Assembly (NCBI GenBank): GCA_046330285.1 | Contig: JAXLSX010000002.1 | Span: 62,001-126,000 of the forward strand | Source: RHKX01 sp046330285 | Lineage (GTDB): Bacteria > Actinomycetota > Thermoleophilia > Solirubrobacterales > 70-9 | Direction of reading: 5' to 3' | Length of the DNA: 64,000 nucleotides | Shown: in pieces, positions 8,576 through 16,601 of the stretch | Numbering within the stretch: the first letter of the stretch is position 1 | How the letters are laid out: each line of letters opens with the position of its first letter | The notes under the pieces: generated by a model | The model's database searches: none | Seen by the model: only the letters and a program-made list of their open reading frames with translations | Told to the model about the DNA's origin: nothing | Translations under genes and position numbers: made by a program

Positions 8576-10341
8576 AGGCGCGCCACCTCCTCACGCTCCT
8601 CGAGGTCGCACTGCAGGAACGTCCGGTCGACGAGGCCGTAGTCGGCAATCTCGCGGTAGAGCGGGCAGCGGTCGAGAAGTTCCTCGTGGGTGCCGCGATC
8701 GACGACCCGTCCGGACTCGAGGACGACGATCTCGTCGGCCAGCGAGATCGTCGAGAGGCGGTGGGCGACGATGAACGTCGTCCGGTCCTCGAGCGCCTCG
8801 TCGAGCCCGCGCCGGATCTCGGCCTCGGTCTGCGCGTCGACCGACGACGTCGCGTCGTCGAGGATCAGGATCCGCGGGTCCGCGAGCAGCGCCCGGGCGA
8901 TCGCGATCCGCTGGCGCTGGCCTCCCGAGAGGGTGAGCCCGCGCTCGCCGACCATCGTCTCGTAGCCGTCGGGGAGGCGGTCGATGAACGAGGCCGCCTG
9001 CGCCCGCCGGGCGGCCGTCTCGACCTCTTCTCGACTCGCGTCGGGCTTCGCGTAGGCGATGTTCTCGGCGACCGTCGCGCTGAACAGGAAGCTGTCGTCG
9101 GCGACGAACGCGATCTGGCGCCGCAGGGAGCCGAGGTCGATGTCGCGGAGGTCGGCGCCGTCGATCTCAACCGAGCCGCTGGTCGGGTCGTAGAGCCGGG
9201 CGAGCAGGGCCACGAGGCTCGTCTTGCCGGACCCCGACGGGCCGACGAGAGCGATGACCTTGCCGCCCTCCACCTCGAGGTCGACGTCGGCGAGCGCCGG
9301 CGTCGCCTCGCCGTAGCGGAGGCCGACGTTCCGGAGCACGACCCTGCCGTTGCCGGCGGGCAGCTCGGGGGCGCCCGGAGGGCTTTTGATCTCGGGTTCG
9401 CGGTCGAGCACTTCGAACAGCCGGTTGCCGGAAGCGATCGCGCGCTGCGACATCCCGAGGGCGGTGCCGAGCATCCGCATCGGGCCGATCAGCATGATCA
9501 GGTACGTGTAGAAGGCGGTGAACTCGCCGATCGACAGCCCGCCATTGACGACCTGGCGGCCGCCGACGAGGAGGACGACCGCGAGGCCCAGGTTCGGCAG
9601 GAACGCGATCATCGGGTTGTAGAAGGCCCGGAGCTTCGTCGAGTAGACGTTCTGGTCGAAGACGCGCGAGACGCGGTGGCGGAACCGCTCCAGCATGTGC
9701 TCCTCGCGCGAGAACGCCTTGACCACGCGCACCCCGGAGACCGACTCCTCGGCCTCGACGGTGAGCTCGGCGATCCGTTGCTGGACCTCCTGGAGCGCCG
9801 GTCGCGAGGTCCGGTTGAAACGGGCGGCCGTGAGGACCACGAACGGGACCGGCGCGAGCGCGAGCACTGCGAGGCCCGGCTGGAGGACGATCATGATCGC
9901 CCCGGCGAGAACGAGCGTCAGGGCGCTCTGGGAGATGAAGATCAGCCCGTAGCCGAGGAAGAACCGGATCGACTGCAGATCGACGGTGGCCCGGGACATC
10001 AGCTGCCCGGTCTGCTGGGAGTCGAAGTAGCCGAGCTCGAGCGACTGCAGGTGGGTGTAGATCCGCTCCCTGAGGTCGTACTCGACCGCGAGTGAGACCT
10101 TGCCGGCGATGATCCGGCGCGATGCCGTCAGCGCGAGGCGGAGGAGCCCGGCGCCGACGATCGCCCCAGCCAGCGGCAGCAGCGCCGACTCGTCGCCGCT
10201 GTCGATCGCGTTGACCGTCTCGCCGACCAGCAGCGGGATCAGGATCGTCATCCCCATCGCCATCGCGGCGAGAACGATCGACCAGATGTTCTGTCGCCGG
10301 TAGGGGCGGAGGAACGTGAGGAGGCGGCGGAAAGTCGGCAT
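8572..10341 (-). CDS. ABC exporter, ATPase-permease half with degenerate Walker B (subunit 1)
   Basis: A 589-residue half-transporter, with six helices followed by an ATPase. Walker A is GPSGSGKT (about 367-374) and the signature is canonical LSGGQ. Walker B reads ILILDD, so the catalytic Glu is replaced by Asp (about 496), and the Q-loop Gln is also replaced (VADDSF). This is the complementary half of the asymmetry seen in the downstream subunit, as in heterodimeric exporters such as TM287/288. I use the ATG at 10341. A TTG seven codons upstream lies inside a likely -10 box, TATAGT (minus strand, 10359-10354), which would give a leader of only about five bases. Confidence 0.85.
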   Translation of the reverse strand: MPTFRRLLTFLRPYRRQNIWSIVLAAMAMGMTILIPLLVGETVNAIDSGDESALLPLAGAIVGAGLLRLALTASRRIIAGKVSLAVEYDLRERIYTHLQSLELGYFDSQQTGQLMSRATVDLQSIRFFLGYGLIFISQSALTLVLAGAIMIVLQPGLAVLALAPVPFVVLTAARFNRTSRPALQEVQQRIAELTVEAEESVSGVRVVKAFSREEHMLERFRHRVSRVFDQNVYSTKLRAFYNPMIAFLPNLGLAVVLLVGGRQVVNGGLSIGEFTAFYTYLIMLIGPMRMLGTALGMSQRAIASGNRLFEVLDREPEIKSPPGAPELPAGNGRVVLRNVGLRYGEATPALADVDLEVEGGKVIALVGPSGSGKTSLVALLARLYDPTSGSVEIDGADLRDIDLGSLRRQIAFVADDSFLFSATVAENIAYAKPDASREEVETAARRAQAASFIDRLPDGYETMVGERGLTLSGGQRQRIAIARALLADPRILILDDATSSVDAQTEAEIRRGLDEALEDRTTFIVAHRLSTISLADEIVVLESGRVVDRGTHEELLDRCPLYREIADYGLVDRTFLQCDLEEREEVARL

Positions 10342-10353
10342 CTGCAGCGCCTT

Positions 10354-10383
10354 ACTATACAAAGTGAAGTAAAGGCTTAGACT
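10354..10383. promoter_or_regulatory. divergent promoter region between ABC exporter and small Cys-rich gene
   Basis: On the minus strand, TGTATAGT is a good extended -10 element 12 nt before the ABC ATG. On the plus strand, TAGACT at 10378-10383 is exactly 7 nt before the ATG at 10391. Between them the half sites TTACT and AGTAA form a 5-bp inverted repeat (12 nt apart), a possible operator. No regulator gene is adjacent. Confidence 0.45.
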
Positions 10384-10390
10384 CGCCCGG

Positions 10391-10579
10391 ATGCCCGTCG
10401 GCGCCGGACTCTGCGACCGCTGTATCCATCAGCGCGTGGTGCGGAACACCCGCGGCTCCGCCTTCTCGCTCTGCGGACTCTCGCGGACCGACCCCGGCTT
10501 TCCGAAGTACCCGCGGGTTCCCGTCCTCGAGTGCCCCGGCTTCAGCTCTGCGGCGCCTCGAGCGCCTCGGCCGAGCTGA
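10391..10579 (+). CDS. small Cys-rich conserved protein
   Basis: A 62-residue protein with C-x2-C near the N-terminus (CDRCIHQRVV) and two further cysteines (FSLCGLS and VLECPGF), a likely zinc-ribbon-like arrangement. The pattern CxxCxHQRVV..GSxFxLC..DPxFPxYPRxPVxxCPGF resembles small uncharacterised proteins I recall from actinobacteria and other phyla. It is very short but looks genuinely coding, and a TAGACT box lies 7 nt upstream of its ATG. Its last 12 codons overlap the convergent EamA gene by 38 bp. Function is unknown. Confidence 0.6.
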   Translation: MPVGAGLCDRCIHQRVVRNTRGSAFSLCGLSRTDPGFPKYPRVPVLECPGFSSAAPRAPRPS

Positions 10580-11441
10580 GCGCGCCCGCCGACGCGGCGA
10601 CCACGAGGGCGATCGCGATGATCTCGCGGCCGACCAGGTGCTGGTTCAGCACGATCAGCCCGACGATCGCCGCGACCGCCGGCTCGACGCTGAGCAGGAC
10701 CCCGAAGACGCGTTCGGGGAGGCGGCGCAGCGCCTCAAGCTCGACCACGTAGGGGATCGCCGAGCTGAGGATCGCGACGCCGAGGGCGGCGACGAGAATT
10801 CCCGGAACGAGGAGCTCGCCGCCGCCGTCGGCGATCCCGACCGGGAGCAGCAGGATCGACGCGACGATCATCGCCGTGGTCAGGCCGCCGAGGCCGGCGG
10901 GCCCGCGGCCGACCCGGGCCGACATCAGGATGTAGAGGCCCCAGAACGTTCCGGCCACGAGCGCGAGGACGACGCCGGCCGCGTCGAGGCCGTCGCCGAT
11001 GTCGGGGGCGAGCAGGAGGATCCCGCCTCCGGCGAGGACCACCCAGAGGAGGTCGAGCCGGTTCCGTGTCCCGGCGATCGCGACCCCGAGCGGCCCAACG
11101 AACTCGAGCGTCACGGCGATCCCGAGCGGCAGCCGCTCGAGGGCTTCGTAGAAGCACAGGTTCATTCCCCCGAGCGTGATCGCGAAGAGGCCGATGTCGC
11201 GCAGCGTCGACCGGCTCATCGACCGGGCGACGGGGCGCCAGAACAGCGCCAGGGCGCCGGCGGCGAACACGGTTCTCAGGAGGACGGTGCCGGCCGCGCC
11301 GATGTCGTCGAAGAGGTGGGTCGCGAGGGCGGAGCCGATCTGGACCGACGTGATCCCGCCGAGGACGAGGGCGACCGCCACTCGGCGATCGGTACCGCCG
11401 CGCGCTCCCGCGTCAGGGGGCCAATCGGCCGGCCGCGACAA
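10542..11441 (-). CDS. EamA-type drug/metabolite transporter
   Basis: A 299-residue protein with ten predicted membrane helices in two five-helix EamA repeats (for example IGLFAITLGGMNLCFYEALERLPLGIAVTLEF in the first half, and IPYVVELEALRRLPERVFGVLLSVEPAVAAI in the second). The RhtA/YdcZ-like features suggest export of amino acids or small metabolites. The start is a TTG 6 bp after the upstream lipoprotein's stop. An in-frame GTG at 11381 is an alternative, and the first twenty residues are polar, so the start is uncertain. Confidence 0.8.
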   Translation of the reverse strand: MSRPADWPPDAGARGGTDRRVAVALVLGGITSVQIGSALATHLFDDIGAAGTVLLRTVFAAGALALFWRPVARSMSRSTLRDIGLFAITLGGMNLCFYEALERLPLGIAVTLEFVGPLGVAIAGTRNRLDLLWVVLAGGGILLLAPDIGDGLDAAGVVLALVAGTFWGLYILMSARVGRGPAGLGGLTTAMIVASILLLPVGIADGGGELLVPGILVAALGVAILSSAIPYVVELEALRRLPERVFGVLLSVEPAVAAIVGLIVLNQHLVGREIIAIALVVAASAGALSSAEALEAPQS

Positions 11442-11447
11442 GGACCG

Positions 11448-12014
11448 TCAGTTGCCGGTCGAAGACTGGGGCACCTCGCGGGCGCCGCAGACCTTCATGC
11501 CGAGGGCCTGAGCGGAGTCGGCGAGGGTGATCAGCTCCCGCTGCGACTTGTAGGCCTGGCGGAAGAACGTCTTCACGTCGCCCGCTTCGGCGAGCTTCTG
11601 CAGCTCCAGCGCGAAGTCGACGGTGCCCTGCTTCATCAGGTCGAGGAACTCGGCGTACTTCTTCTCGAGGTCGGCGGGAGGCTGGAGCTCGGAGAGCTGA
11701 TCCAGCAGGTCCTGGGAGTCGGCCGCGGTCTCCTCCCAGTACGGAGCCGTCGCCTTGACCTCGTCCGACTGAGGCCCGTCGGGGCCGAAGTCCGGCGCCG
11801 GGGCGTCGGGGATCACCTTCGCCCGTTCCGCGCAGAGATCGTCGGCCGTCGACGCGAGCTCGGCGGCCGAGAGCTCACCGGTCGGAACCGACGAAGTGGT
11901 CGCGTCGGAGTCGTCGCCACCGCCGCATCCGGCCAGGACCGACACGAGGATCGCCGCCGCTGCGGCTATCAGCAGCAGCGCTGCCCTGCTCGGTGTGTCG
12001 CGTTGGGATCGCAT
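11448..12014 (-). CDS. lipoprotein of unknown function
   Basis: A 188-residue lipoprotein. An N-terminal hydrophobic segment ends in LAGCGGGDDSD, so the Cys would be lipidated. The mature part is helical with two cysteines (DDLCAERAK and MKVCGAREV), placed like those of the lipoprotein at 5930-6643, and the two may be distant paralogues. I start at the ATG at 12014. An upstream ATG at 12050 overlaps a strong -10 box, TATGAT (12051-12046, minus strand), and is probably not translated. It probably shares a transcript with the EamA gene. Confidence 0.7.
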   Translation of the reverse strand: MRSQRDTPSRAALLLIAAAAAILVSVLAGCGGGDDSDATTSSVPTGELSAAELASTADDLCAERAKVIPDAPAPDFGPDGPQSDEVKATAPYWEETAADSQDLLDQLSELQPPADLEKKYAEFLDLMKQGTVDFALELQKLAEAGDVKTFFRQAYKSQRELITLADSAQALGMKVCGAREVPQSSTGN

Positions 12015-12145
12015 CGCGGTTCGCCCGCTCCGCAGCGGGACTCCGATCATAGTGGCGGCCGACCGGCGCGCCCGCCGTTGACCCTGCGTTATCGTCAGCT
12101 GCCTGCACTCGCCCGCTTCCGGGGCGACCGATTCGAGGAGAGCAC

Positions 12146-14629
12146 TTGACTAAGCGTCTGAGCCTGTTTGTCGTCTTCATCGCCGCGATGCTGGCCCTGC
12201 CGGCGGCCGCGTCCGCCAAGGACTACGCGGACACCGCGTTGAACATCATCCCGTCGGGGCAGCTGCAGCCCGGGGAGCCGCCGGCGCCGAAGCCGAACGA
12301 CGCCCAGGCGACGATGTACGACGGCCTGACGCCGCTCTTCGACAACGTCGGCGACAGCGACCTCACCACCTACTTCAAGTCCGAAGCGCTGAACAGCCTC
12401 GGCACCGACGGCCCGGGCACGACGGAGACGGTCCCCGGCCATCCCGGCATCACGATCGTGCGCGACGTCTACGGCGTCCCGCACGTCACCGCCGACACCT
12501 ACGACGACGGCATCTTCGCGGCCGGCTGGATCGCGGCCGAGGATCGCGGTCTGCTGCTCCAGCAGGCGCGCTACAACGCCCGCGTCGCCGCCATCGACGC
12601 TCCCGGGCTCAGCGCGATCGGCCTCGTCACCCAGTTGAAGAGCTTCGTCCCGAGCCAGCAGACCGAGGACGTCGTCGCCCAGCAGACGCAGGCGCTGAAG
12701 GCGCAGGGCAAGGAGGGCAAGAAGGTCCTCGCCGACATCGACACCTACATCGACGGCATCAACTACTGGTACGAGGTTCAGCCGGGCACCGATCCGGCGC
12801 CGTTCACGCGTAACGACATCTACTCGCTGAACGCGCTCAAGGACCAGTTCCTCGGCGAGGGCGGCGGCGACGAGGCCCGGAGGACGCAGTTCCTCGACGG
12901 CCTGACCGAGCGCCTCGGTGGCAAGAAGGGCAAGCGCGTCTTCGACGACCTCCGGCAGTTCAAGAACAAGGGCGTGCCGACGACGATCGACGGCAGCTTC
13001 CAGTACGGCAAGCGCCTCGTTCCGGGCAAGAAGGCGCCGGGCAACGTCGTCATCGACCACGACAGCTACGTGACCACCCCGGCCGTCGCCAACAAGGCGC
13101 TCGCCGACTCGGTCGCGCCGCAGCCGGTGCAGGCCTCGAACACGCTGATGATCACCGCCGACAAGTCGGCGACCGGCAACCCGTTGATGGTCGGCGGCCC
13201 GCAGATCGGCTACTTCTACCCGGGCCTCACCTACGAGATCGACATGGACGCACCGGGCCTGACCTGGCGCGGCGCCACGTCGGCTCCGTTCCCCGGCTAC
13301 CTGCTGATCGGCCGCGGCGAGGACTTCGCGACGACGCTGACCTCGGCCAGCGGCGACGTGATCGACCAGTTCGCGGAGACGCTCTGCGGCGGCAGCGACA
13401 CGAAGTACAAGTACAAGGGCAAGTGCCGCGACATGGAGACGTTCAACGCCGGCACGCTGAGCGGTGACCCGGTCGTCTTCAAGACCACGGTCCACGGCCC
13501 CGTCACCGGCTACGCGACGGTCAACGGCAAGAAGGTCGCGATCTCCTCGCAGCGCTCGAGCTACGGCGAGGACGTCCTCGACCTCCTCTTCAACCGGCGG
13601 ATCTCGAACGGCCAGGTCCACGACCCGAAGTCGTTCTTCAACGCCGCCGCGAAGACGCCGCAGACGTTCAACTCGTTCTACATCGACGATCAGCACGTCG
13701 CCGAGTACACGGCCGGCAAGCTCCCGATCCGCGCCAAGGGCGTCGATCCGGGCCTGCTGACCAACGGCAACGGCAAGTACGAGTGGACCGGATTCCTCAG
13801 CAAGAACGGCCATCCGCACGGCACCGACCCGAAGGACGGGACGATGACCAACTGGAACCAGGTCGTCGCGAAGGGCTTCGGCTCGGCCGACGACGAGTGG
13901 GGCCGGGCCGGCTCCGCGGAGCGCGTCGACATGCTCGACAAGAACCTGAAGCGGCTCCAGCAGGGCGGCAAGTGGACGATGGCGCAGGTCGCCTCGGCGA
14001 TGAACGCCGGCGCCACCCAGGACATCCGCGCGATCGACACGGTGCCGCTGCTGGCGAAGCTGCTCGACGGAACCCAGGCGCCGAGCCCGCTGGCCGAGCA
14101 GATGCTCCAGCAGCTCATCGACTGGAACCACGACGGCGGCAGCCGCCTCGACACCGACAACGACGGCCTGATCGACGCACCCGGCGCGGCGGTGATGGAC
14201 GGGTCGTGGACCAACATCGCGAACGCGCTGATGGAGCCGCGGCTCGGTCCCGACCTGACCGACGAGCTCAACACGCTGTTCTCGCGGTTCGACCGCCCGC
14301 CGGGCGGCCAGTACTCGGGCTGGTACCAGTACTTCGACCGCGACGTGAACACGCTGCTCGGCAAGAACATCCCGAGCCCGTTCCACATGTCCTACTGCGG
14401 CAAGGGCAAGCTCGCCAAGTGCCAGGCCGACATCTGGGACGCGATCCAGCAGTCGGGCGAGCAGATCGCCGCCGACCAGGGCACCAGCGACCCGTCGCAG
14501 TGGCACTCGGACGCGAACGCGGAGGACATCCACTTCTCGCCCCTGCCGCTGAAGACGATGGCCTACACGAACCGCCCGAGCGGGATCCAGCAGGTGATCT
14601 CGTTCGACGGCCACCGCAAGAACAAGTAG
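12146..14629 (+). CDS. secreted penicillin acylase-family (Ntn) hydrolase
   Basis: An 827-residue protein starting at TTG with GAGGAG upstream. A signal peptide covers about residues 1-24 (LFVVFIAAMLALPAAASA). The chain has the penicillin-acylase layout: an alpha-like part with GITIVRDVYGVPHVTADT near residue 105, a linker, and an autoprocessing site before Ser331 in VQASNTLMITADKSATGNPLM, the expected N-terminal nucleophile of the beta chain. The beta part continues with GGPQIGYFYPG and GYLLIGRGEDFATTLTS. It would hydrolyse amides, perhaps acyl-homoserine lactones or beta-lactam-like compounds; the real substrate is unknown. The usual Trp after SN is Thr here, so it is a divergent member. 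Confidence 0.85.
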   Translation: MTKRLSLFVVFIAAMLALPAAASAKDYADTALNIIPSGQLQPGEPPAPKPNDAQATMYDGLTPLFDNVGDSDLTTYFKSEALNSLGTDGPGTTETVPGHPGITIVRDVYGVPHVTADTYDDGIFAAGWIAAEDRGLLLQQARYNARVAAIDAPGLSAIGLVTQLKSFVPSQQTEDVVAQQTQALKAQGKEGKKVLADIDTYIDGINYWYEVQPGTDPAPFTRNDIYSLNALKDQFLGEGGGDEARRTQFLDGLTERLGGKKGKRVFDDLRQFKNKGVPTTIDGSFQYGKRLVPGKKAPGNVVIDHDSYVTTPAVANKALADSVAPQPVQASNTLMITADKSATGNPLMVGGPQIGYFYPGLTYEIDMDAPGLTWRGATSAPFPGYLLIGRGEDFATTLTSASGDVIDQFAETLCGGSDTKYKYKGKCRDMETFNAGTLSGDPVVFKTTVHGPVTGYATVNGKKVAISSQRSSYGEDVLDLLFNRRISNGQVHDPKSFFNAAAKTPQTFNSFYIDDQHVAEYTAGKLPIRAKGVDPGLLTNGNGKYEWTGFLSKNGHPHGTDPKDGTMTNWNQVVAKGFGSADDEWGRAGSAERVDMLDKNLKRLQQGGKWTMAQVASAMNAGATQDIRAIDTVPLLAKLLDGTQAPSPLAEQMLQQLIDWNHDGGSRLDTDNDGLIDAPGAAVMDGSWTNIANALMEPRLGPDLTDELNTLFSRFDRPPGGQYSGWYQYFDRDVNTLLGKNIPSPFHMSYCGKGKLAKCQADIWDAIQQSGEQIAADQGTSDPSQWHSDANAEDIHFSPLPLKTMAYTNRPSGIQQVISFDGHRKNK

Positions 14630-14642
14630 CGTCAGCACCGAT

Positions 14643-15635
14643 ATGAAGGCGATCCAGATCGTCGACCTCAGCGGGCCGGACACGGCCCTGCGCGAGGCCG
14701 AGCTGCCGGAGCCCGAGGCGTCGCACATGCTGACGCCGGGCACCGGCGTGCTCGTCGACGTCACCGTGGCCGGGGTCTCGTTCCCAGAGGTGCTGCAGAC
14801 GCGCGGCGAATACCAGGTGAAGCCGCCGGTCCCATTCGTCCCCGGCAGCGAGGTCGCCGGGACGGTTCGCTCCGCCCCGGAGGGCTCGGGCCTCGCTCCG
14901 GGCGATCGCGTCGCCGCGTTCCCGATGCTCGGCGGGTTCGCCGAGGTGGCGGTGTCGCCGGAGTTCCTGACGTTCCCGCTGCCCGACGAGCTCGACGACC
15001 GCCAGGGCGCCTCGCTGATCCTCAACTACCACACGGCCTGGTTCTCGCTCGTCGTCCGCGGCCGCCTGACGGCCGGCGAGACGGTGCTCGTGCACGGCGC
15101 CGCGGGTGGCGTCGGGACGGCGTCGATCCAGGTCGCCAAGGGCCTCGGCGCGAAGACGATCGCCGTGGTCTCGACCGACGAGAAGGAGCGCGTCGCTCGC
15201 GAGGCGGGGGCCGACGAGGTCGTCCGCTCCGACGGTGAGTGGCGCGACGAGGCGAAAGAGCTCTCGGGCGGCGGTGTCGACCTCGTCCTCGACCCGGTCG
15301 GCGGCGACCGCTTCACCGATTCCCTGCGATCGCTCGCGGAGGGCGGCCGGCTCGTCGTCGTCGGCTTCACTGCCGGCTCGATTCCCGAGGTCAAGGTGAA
15401 TCGGCTGCTGCTCAACAACACCGAGGTGATCGGTGCCGGCTGGGGCGCCTACGTGATCGCGAAGCCCGATCTCAACCGCGAGATCGGAGCCGAGCTCGCC
15501 AAGCTGATCGCCGCCGGCGACGTTCGGCCGCTCGTCGGCGCGTCGTTCCCGTTCAGCGCGGAGGGCGCTTCCGAGGCGCTGAAGCTGATCGACGGGCGCG
15601 GGGCGACGGGCAAGGTCGTCCTCGACGTCGCCTGA
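14643..15635 (+). CDS. NADPH:quinone oxidoreductase-like MDR protein
   Basis: A 330-residue medium-chain dehydrogenase/reductase of the quinone-oxidoreductase branch. It has no zinc-ligand motif. The GroES-like N-terminal half contains GTGVLVDVTVAGVSFPEVLQTRG, and the NADP-binding Rossmann motif VHGAAGGVGTASIQVAKGLG lies near residue 150. It likely reduces quinones or enones with NADPH in the cytoplasm. It starts 13 bp after the acylase and is followed by an SDR 13 bp downstream, suggesting one transcript. Confidence 0.85.
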   Translation: MKAIQIVDLSGPDTALREAELPEPEASHMLTPGTGVLVDVTVAGVSFPEVLQTRGEYQVKPPVPFVPGSEVAGTVRSAPEGSGLAPGDRVAAFPMLGGFAEVAVSPEFLTFPLPDELDDRQGASLILNYHTAWFSLVVRGRLTAGETVLVHGAAGGVGTASIQVAKGLGAKTIAVVSTDEKERVAREAGADEVVRSDGEWRDEAKELSGGGVDLVLDPVGGDRFTDSLRSLAEGGRLVVVGFTAGSIPEVKVNRLLLNNTEVIGAGWGAYVIAKPDLNREIGAELAKLIAAGDVRPLVGASFPFSAEGASEALKLIDGRGATGKVVLDVA

Positions 15636-15648
15636 TGCCGCTCGCCTG

Positions 15649-16452
15649 ATGCAGCCCCCGGCGGAGCGCGTCTTCCTCGTCACCGGCGCCTCGAGCGGGA
15701 TCGGCGAGGCGACGGCGCGACGTCTCGCCGCCGAGCCCGGTTGCCGGCTGGTGCTCGTCGCCCGCCGCGAGGACCGGCTCCGCGCGCTCGCCGAGTCGCT
15801 TCCGGCTCCGGCCACCTGGGTCGCGGCCGATCTCACCGAGGAAGACGCTCCGGGACGTGTCGCCGCGCACGTCGAGGAGCACGCCGGCCGTCTCGACCTG
15901 CTCGTCAACAACGCCGGCGCCTCGTGGCGGGGAAGGTTCGGCGACGAGGGCTGGGAGAACGTCCGCCGGACCATGGAGCTCAACTTCGACGCGGTCGTCC
16001 GCCTGACCGAGGCGTTGCTGCCGCTGCTCCGCCGCTCGGCGCCGAGCGCGATCGTCAACGTCGCCTCGACCGCCGGCCGGATCTCGCGGCCCGGCGCCGG
16101 CGCCTACTCGGCCAGCAAGTACGCGCTGATCGGCTGGAGCGACGCCCTCCACGCCGAGGAGACCGCGCACGGTGTCCACGTCGGCATCGTCATGCCCGGC
16201 TTCATCGCCACCGAGGGCTTCCCGGCGACCGAGCTCCTCGCGAAGCCGTGGACCCGCTGGACCGTCTCGACTCCGGAGAAGGCCGCCGAGGCGATCGTCG
16301 ACGTCGGCCTCCGCGGCCGCGCCGAGCGCTACGTCCCGCGTCCCTACGGCCTCGTCGCCGTGCTCCGGATCGTCGCGCCGGGACTCGTCCGCCGGGTCTT
16401 CTCCAGCGGCGCCGGCAGCTCGATGACGACGGCCACCAAGCCCGGGGAGTAG
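15649..16452 (+). CDS. short-chain dehydrogenase/reductase (SDR)
   Basis: A 267-residue classical SDR. The cofactor motif VTGASSGIG is at residues 11-19, NNAG follows near 85, the catalytic Ser sits in VNVASTAGRIS and the active-site YSASK lies near residue 148. Arg in VARRED after strand 2 favours NADP(H). The last 40 residues (VPRPYGLVAVLRIVAPGLVRRVF) are hydrophobic and may touch a membrane, as in several lipid-related SDRs. The substrate is unknown. It follows the MDR gene closely and ends the operon before a palindromic element. Confidence 0.85.
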   Translation: MQPPAERVFLVTGASSGIGEATARRLAAEPGCRLVLVARREDRLRALAESLPAPATWVAADLTEEDAPGRVAAHVEEHAGRLDLLVNNAGASWRGRFGDEGWENVRRTMELNFDAVVRLTEALLPLLRRSAPSAIVNVASTAGRISRPGAGAYSASKYALIGWSDALHAEETAHGVHVGIVMPGFIATEGFPATELLAKPWTRWTVSTPEKAAEAIVDVGLRGRAERYVPRPYGLVAVLRIVAPGLVRRVFSSGAGSSMTTATKPGE

Positions 16453-16464
16453 CGCGCGGCTACC

Positions 16465-16503
16465 GGGCGTGTTTGACGTTCCATAGGAACGCGAAACACG
16501 CCC
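16465..16503. repeat. 39-bp imperfect palindrome, copy 1
   Basis: Arms GGGCGTGTTT and AAACACGCCC (10 bp) flank a 2-nt mismatch, then inner arms CGTTCC and GGAACG around ATA. Outside the core the pairing runs on to 16462-16506. The same 39 bases occur as exact reverse complement at 56343-56381. It lies between convergent genes (SDR and MFS). There is no T-tract. Confidence 0.85.
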
Positions 16504-16601
16504 GGTGCCGCTGAAACCGCTGTGGAAGGCTCCGAACGCTTCCCTTCGTTGCCGAACCCATGCTGCCGGTCGGCGGGCTCCGGCGCGAGCCGAACGCCCC
16601 G

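Noticed and set aside
12095..15025. Minus-strand open frame of 976 codons
   Set aside because: It is antisense to the acylase and MDR genes. Its composition (Val/Arg/Asp/Leu-rich, no domain) is the usual shadow of high-GC genes, while the plus strand has a signal peptide and catalytic motifs.
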